Positions 15,798 to 19,057 of a DNA stretch of 19,057 nucleotides are shown here, one piece after another (within the stretch, counting starts at the first letter, position 1; each line of letters opens with the position of its first letter). The position numbers and the translations under genes were made by a program. Origin of the DNA: Bifidobacterium breve. Lineage in GTDB: Bacteria; Actinomycetota; Acidimicrobiia; IMCC26256. The notes beneath the pieces were generated by a model. The model searched no databases. It had not been told where the DNA came from and saw nothing but the letters and a program-made list of their open reading frames with translations. The DNA is taken from positions 1 through 19,057 of the forward strand of contig CAMDSG010000017.1 in the NCBI GenBank assembly GCA_945907055.1, in the 5' to 3' direction.

Positions 15798-16271
15798 TTA
15801 GGAAGCGGCTTTTGAGGTCTTACGGGATCTTGCTGGCAACACGCGCTCAACTGGATTCTGCGCAACGTGGGGATGTGTTGGCCCTGGGTAGACGCGCAGT
15901 TTGCGTAGCATCGAACGACCAAGTGGGCCCTTGGGGAGCATGCCGCGAACGGCGAGCTTGATAATGCGATCCGGGTGACGGTCAAGCATGCGCTGGAGCG
16001 ATGCCTGCTTTAGTCCACCTGGGTAACCAGAGTGTCGGTAGTACTGCTTCTCAACTGCTTTACGCGCTGAGATGTCTAGCTTCGCTGCATTGATCACGAT
16101 CACATGATCGCCGGTGTCCTGATGAGGAACCCAGATCACCTTGTGCTTACCGCGCAGAAGGTTTGCAACCTCTGTAGCGAGGCGACCCAAGACGGCGTCC
16201 TCTGCATCAATTACGTGCCAAGCGCGAACAATGTCGGACTCTTTAGGCGTGAAGGTCTTCACGAATACCAC
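15798..16271 (-). CDS. rplM: Ribosomal protein L13 (uL13)
   Basis: A 50S assembly protein and first gene of the rplM-rpsI pair found across bacteria. The 157 residues show the L13 core: AWHVIDAEDAVLGRLATEVA (18-37), LLRGKHK, the DTGDHVIVINA segment (55-65), KQYYRHSGYPGG and a GMLPKGPLGR motif, then the YPGPTHPH segment. The GTG at 16271 is used; a GTG three codons later (16262) is an alternative closer to the usual L13 length. The C-terminal tail after HPHVAQNP is extended. It leads the 14-gene minus-strand block, and its leader holds paired palindromes. Confidence 0.96.
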   Translation of the reverse strand: MVFVKTFTPKESDIVRAWHVIDAEDAVLGRLATEVANLLRGKHKVIWVPHQDTGDHVIVINAAKLDISARKAVEKQYYRHSGYPGGLKQASLQRMLDRHPDRIIKLAVRGMLPKGPLGRSMLRKLRVYPGPTHPHVAQNPVERVLPARSRKTSKAAS

Positions 16272-16308
16272 TTACTCTCTATCGACGGAATCTGAACGGA
16301 AATTTGAT

Positions 16309-16333
16309 CCAAGGCAGCCTTGGCCGAGAGGCC
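16309..16333 (-). promoter_or_regulatory. Overlapping palindromes close to rplM
   Basis: A perfect 15-nt palindrome (CCAAGGC, A, GCCTTGG; 16309-16323) overlaps by two bases a GGCC-GAGA-GGCC hairpin (16322-16333). On the minus strand both lie within 65 nt of the rplM start and would be in its mRNA leader. Only one can form fully at a time. Autogenous control by L13 is known in other bacteria; its use here is inferred. Confidence 0.45.
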
Positions 16334-16441
16334 GAGCGCCGAGGTTCACTACCAAGACAAAAGTGGCCTTGGGAGCGAGGTGGCATCCTAGCGGCAGCGA
16401 TTCTCCCGCCACAATCCGGGCCAAAAAGAAGCCATCAGGCC

Positions 16442-16465
16442 GGGGCTCAGAGCCCCAATTTGGGG
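16442..16465 (-). promoter_or_regulatory. Mutually exclusive hairpins upstream of rplM
   Basis: GGGGCTC-A-GAGCCCC (16442-16456) and CCCCAA-T-TTGGGG (16453-16465) share the CCCC at 16453-16456, so the two stems compete. On the minus strand the first is followed about 12 nt later by five T residues (near 16425), an attenuator-like layout. Whether this is transcribed with rplM depends on an unmapped start site. Confidence 0.4.
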
Positions 16466-16555
16466 GTCAAACCTGCGGACCAAACCCCACTCCAACAGGG
16501 TTATGATTTCGCCCTATCACGCTCGCCGATTGGATCAATGAGTGAATCTCTCGAG

Positions 16556-16585
16556 GAACAAGCCCTCAAAGAACAAGCCCTCAAA
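16556..16585. repeat. Perfect 15-bp tandem duplication before the secreted-protein gene
   Basis: GAACAAGCCCTCAAA is repeated exactly (16556-16570, 16571-16585). It lies just before the preferred ATG at 16596. In the reading frame of that gene it would encode a doubled NKPSK if translation starts at the GTG at 16542. Confidence 0.9.
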
Positions 16586-16595
16586 GAGAACTGGC

Positions 16596-19057
16596 ATGCG
16601 GATTCGTGGGCAGCGGTTAGCCGGCATGAGCAGAGCAGGGCTGAGCCTTGTCATAGCAATAGCAGCAGCCCTACCTGCCGCCGCCCTATTACAGACCTCT
16701 CCGGCGGCGGCTGCGATCCCACCCGCCTCAACCGGAGGATTTACCGGAGTTACCCCTTTTCGGCTCCTCGATACTCGTAACTTTGGGAGCGGCCCCTGCC
16801 TCTCAGGCGAGCGCTCATTAGCAGTCGCTGGCGTATTCGGATCTGATGTCCCCTCGGATGCCGCAGCCGTGGCATTGAATGTCACTGTGATTAGCCCCGC
16901 GGGGAGTGGCTTCGTCACCGTCTGGCCCGCTGGCGTCTCAAGGCCCACAGCCTCTTCCGTCAACTACTCCGCTGGCGAGGTCGTACCGAACAATGTGATC
17001 GTCGCCGTAGGCGGGTTCGGAGCCGTGACCCTCTACGCGAATGCCGGCTGCCCCCAGATGGTTGTCGATGTCGTCGGGTGGTTTGCTACGGGCTCTCCCG
17101 CCGAGGGGGGGCTCACAGGCATCACTCCTGACCGCCTCCTCGATACGCGCAGCCCAGGCAAGGGCCCCTGCATAACTACAACACGCAATCTTCAAGTTGC
17201 AGGGGTTCCATTTACGGAGGTCCCAGCAGATGCCGCAGCGGTTGCACTAAATGTCACCGTCATCACGCCATTTGTTCCGGGGTACCTAACGGTGTTCCCG
17301 ACGGGAGCGGCGAGGCCCACGGCATCGACTCTTAACTACTCAACGAATCAAGTCGTCGCTAACGGAACAGTGGTCAAGGTCGGCGCCTCAGGTTCAATCT
17401 CGCTCTTCGCTAGCGGTGGGTGCCCCAATGTCGTGGTCGATGTAGTCGGTTGGTTTGCCCCTGGCACTCCGACAAGCGCCGGTGGATTCTTCGGAGTCAA
17501 CCCGTACCGCCTCCTCGACTCACGAAACGCCGGCCAAGTCCCATGCGTTGGAGGGACGCGCACCTATCGCCTAACCGCAGCGGGAGTAGACGGGAGCGCC
17601 GTCCCATCTGAGTCACGAGCCCTTGCACTCAACGTCACCGTAACCGGGCCCGCCGGAGCTGGTTACATAACCGTCTACCCAACTGGGGCCCTAAGGCCAA
17701 CTGCATCGAACCTCAATTACATCACTGGCCAGACCGTGCCGAACGGGGTACTTGTCAAGGTCGGCTCATCGCAGTCTGTAGATATTTTTGCTAGTGGAGG
17801 CTGCCCCGACTTAATTGTTGATGTCGTCGGCGGATTCGCAGCAAGCCCACTCGACATCGTCGCGGGTTGCACAGCGAGCGACCTCTTAGTCTCAGCATGC
17901 TCGACCTTTATTCAGAGCAGCATTGCTCCACCGAGTACGGAGATCGGCGCAGTTGACGGAGCTTCATCGGTAAGCGCTGACGGCCGATACGTAGCATTCG
18001 CTGCAGGAACCACATCACAGGTCTTTCGGCGAGACCTATTTACAGGCGTCACTACGCTCGTGAGCCATGCCCCGGATGGGTCCCTCGGTGATGACAGTTC
18101 GTATACGCCTGCTATTAGTGCGGACGGTCGCTACGTTGCATTTACCTCGGATGCATCGAACCTTCAGCTAGCAGAGAAGACGACCTTTAATACTGAGGTC
18201 TATCGCTGGGATGCCAATAGCAACACCGTGCTTCGCATTGAGACTGGCATTGGAGGTGAAGAGGCCAACGGCGATGCCTGGAGCCCGAGTATCAGCGACG
18301 ATGGCAATCGCATTGCATTCCTATCGGATACCGACAACTTCCTGGTGAGCCCGCCATATCTCAACTACGCGTTGGTCTCCGATGCATTCGTGATTGATGT
18401 GACCGCCGGTACAACTATCCTCGCCAGCCGCACGCCGCTCATCATCTCTCCCCCAGATGGCGTCGACTCCGCTGTAATAAGTGGGGACGGACGTTTCGTG
18501 GTGTACGAGACGGTTGACCCACTCGCCTCCTTCGACACCAATGAGGCAAGCGATATTTATAGGCGAGACCTCTCCAATAACGACTGGGAATGGGTAACTC
18601 GCAGGCCTACAGGCGGCCCAAGTGCTGCAGGGGCTACGCAGCCAACCATCTCTAGAGATGGGGGTCTTATTGCATTCTCCTCAACCTCGGCAGAGTTCGA
18701 CTTGAACGTCAGCGACACGAACTCCACTCAAGATATTTTTCTTCGCGACATGTCGTCCGCGAGCATCGCGCGCGTGAGTCTTGCCCCCAACGGATTTATT
18801 CTCAACGCAGACTCGTATAGTCCGCGCATAAGTGCATCTGGGCGAATGGTTGCATACCTAACTGATGCCACCAATGCAGTGACATCGGATACGGCAGGCA
18901 GGACAGACCTCATAGTTCGTGATCGCACGCGTGGCACTAATACGCGAGCCAATGTTGCGCCAAATCTCACAGAGTCAAGCGCTTTTATAGACTCTCCGGT
19001 GCTAAGCGCAGATGGAAAATATGCTGGTTGGAACACAGCGTCTTCCTACGCTCCTGG
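16596..19057 (+). CDS. Secreted protein with three Cys-paired repeats and a PD40-like beta-propeller, 3' end outside window
   Basis: The frame stays open to the window end; about 820 residues are visible. From the ATG at 16596, residues 1-40 form a signal peptide: a basic start (MRIRGQRLAG), a hydrophobic core (LSLVIAIAAALPAAALL) and a likely cleavage after SPAAAA. Three repeats of about 125 residues follow, each with RLLDTR or RLLDSR (56, 180, 305), ALNVTV, RPTAS and VVDVVGWF or VVDVVGGF. Each has one Cys near its start (GPC or VPC) and one near its end (AGCP or GGCP). From residue 458, seven S-x-DGR-x-x-A-F-like strands spaced 48-62 residues apart (458, 506, 565, 627, 684, 744, 802) indicate a TolB/PD40-type propeller. 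An ATG at 16626 or GTG at 16542 are other possible starts. The role is unknown; a cell-surface or extracellular binding protein is likely. Confidence 0.88.
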   Translation, partial: MRIRGQRLAGMSRAGLSLVIAIAAALPAAALLQTSPAAAAIPPASTGGFTGVTPFRLLDTRNFGSGPCLSGERSLAVAGVFGSDVPSDAAAVALNVTVISPAGSGFVTVWPAGVSRPTASSVNYSAGEVVPNNVIVAVGGFGAVTLYANAGCPQMVVDVVGWFATGSPAEGGLTGITPDRLLDTRSPGKGPCITTTRNLQVAGVPFTEVPADAAAVALNVTVITPFVPGYLTVFPTGAARPTASTLNYSTNQVVANGTVVKVGASGSISLFASGGCPNVVVDVVGWFAPGTPTSAGGFFGVNPYRLLDSRNAGQVPCVGGTRTYRLTAAGVDGSAVPSESRALALNVTVTGPAGAGYITVYPTGALRPTASNLNYITGQTVPNGVLVKVGSSQSVDIFASGGCPDLIVDVVGGFAASPLDIVAGCTASDLLVSACSTFIQSSIAPPSTEIGAVDGASSVSADGRYVAFAAGTTSQVFRRDLFTGVTTLVSHAPDGSLGDDSSYTPAISADGRYVAFTSDASNLQLAEKTTFNTEVYRWDANSNTVLRIETGIGGEEANGDAWSPSISDDGNRIAFLSDTDNFLVSPPYLNYALVSDAFVIDVTAGTTILASRTPLIISPPDGVDSAVISGDGRFVVYETVDPLASFDTNEASDIYRRDLSNNDWEWVTRRPTGGPSAAGATQPTISRDGGLIAFSSTSAEFDLNVSDTNSTQDIFLRDMSSASIARVSLAPNGFILNADSYSPRISASGRMVAYLTDATNAVTSDTAGRTDLIVRDRTRGTNTRANVAPNLTESSAFIDSPVLSADGKYAGWNTASSYAP
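16734..17849 (+). repeat. Three tandem coding repeats of about 125 residues
   Basis: Units start near 16734, 17106 and 17481. The RLLD(T/S)R codons at 16761, 17133 and 17508 are 372 and 375 bp apart. DNA identity between units is only moderate and synonymous codons differ, so these are old duplications kept at protein level, unlike the exact short duplications elsewhere in the window. Confidence 0.85.

Larger units (their letters stand above)
16272..16595. other. Divergent intergenic region: rplM leader and start region of the secreted-protein gene
   Basis: This 324-bp spacer should hold the promoters of both divergent units. It contains two pairs of overlapping palindromes (16309-16333 and 16442-16465), a TATGAT hexamer on the plus strand at 16502-16507 that could be a -10 box without a convincing -35, and a 15-bp duplication at 16556-16585. 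I see no RNA gene. The right part could be coding if the plus-strand gene starts at the GTG at 16542. Confidence 0.55.

Noticed and set aside
16502..16507. TATGAT as the promoter -10 of the secreted-protein gene
   Set aside because: No -35-like hexamer at 16-18 bp upstream and no extended -10; mentioned only as a possibility.
16304..16780. Open frame of 158 codons on the plus strand, another frame
   Set aside because: It runs through the rplM leader and the signal-peptide region, has no recognisable domain, and its end mirrors the secreted-protein codons. Only its internal ATG at 16538 is worth keeping as a start-site question.
16535..16963. Open frame of 142 codons on the minus strand
   Set aside because: It lies opposite the signal peptide and first repeat of the plus-strand secreted protein, whose domain features are clear. 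Its composition (Pro, Ala, Arg) is that of an antisense shadow.
16734..17849. The regular repeat units as a CRISPR array or mobile element
   Set aside because: The period is about 372-375 bp, the units are coding and only moderately similar in DNA, and there are no short exact repeats with unique spacers and no terminal inverted repeats.
18728..19036. Minus-strand open frame of 102 codons near the right edge
   Set aside because: It lies opposite the propeller strands of the secreted protein, which continue in frame to the window end.

Overview
The window looks like a chromosome segment from an actinobacterium, most likely a moderate-GC member of the Acidimicrobiia. Three things point there. 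The gene order rplM-rpsI-glmM-glmS-acpS-nnr-alr-(tsaE-tsaB-rimI-tsaD)-groES matches the block known from Mycobacterium and Streptomyces. GTG and TTG starts are frequent. The secreted-protein repeat at the right end is typical of actinobacteria. The class-level placement is inference from proteins and layout, with no database search.

Layout. Positions 1-1404 (+ strand) hold the 3' part of an acyl-CoA synthetase gene, which overlaps convergently by 20 bp with an ArsI/CadI-type dioxygenase gene (1385-1846, -). Positions 1847-2091 hold a three-copy 17-bp tandem repeat and two strong hairpins. groES (2092-2400, -) follows, without a groEL beside it and with a clear CIRCE operator upstream. From 16271 down to 2644, on the minus strand, lie 14 closely packed genes: rplM, rpsI, glmM, an oversized glmS-like gene, acpS, a bifunctional NAD(P)HX repair gene, a CBS-domain gene, alr, an alpha/beta hydrolase, a family-4 uracil-DNA glycosylase, tsaE, tsaB, rimI and tsaD. 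Seven of the 13 junctions are 4-nt stop/start overlaps (ATGA or GTGA), and no gap exceeds 34 bp. A divergent spacer (16272-16595) with paired palindromes separates this block from a plus-strand gene for a large secreted protein (three cysteine-paired repeats, then a PD40-type beta-propeller) that runs off the right edge.

How the genes work together. The block couples ribosome assembly (L13, S9), the entry into amino-sugar and peptidoglycan precursors (GlmM, GlmS-like, alanine racemase), carrier-protein activation (AcpS), nicotinamide cofactor repair (NnrE/NnrD), uracil repair, and the t6A37 tRNA modification proteins TsaB, TsaD and TsaE with RimI. This is growth-linked housekeeping.

The least ordinary items are: the 1171-residue GlmS-like protein, with about 150 extra residues inside its glutaminase domain and about 195 after the usual GlmS C-terminal tail; the ArsI-like protein with all expected ligands; the structured rplM leader; several 15-17 bp tandem duplications; and the secreted repeat/propeller fusion. 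I did not find a defence system, CRISPR array, RNA gene, prophage or transposon. I see no evidence of a wholly new system; the GlmS-like protein is the best candidate for undescribed biology.
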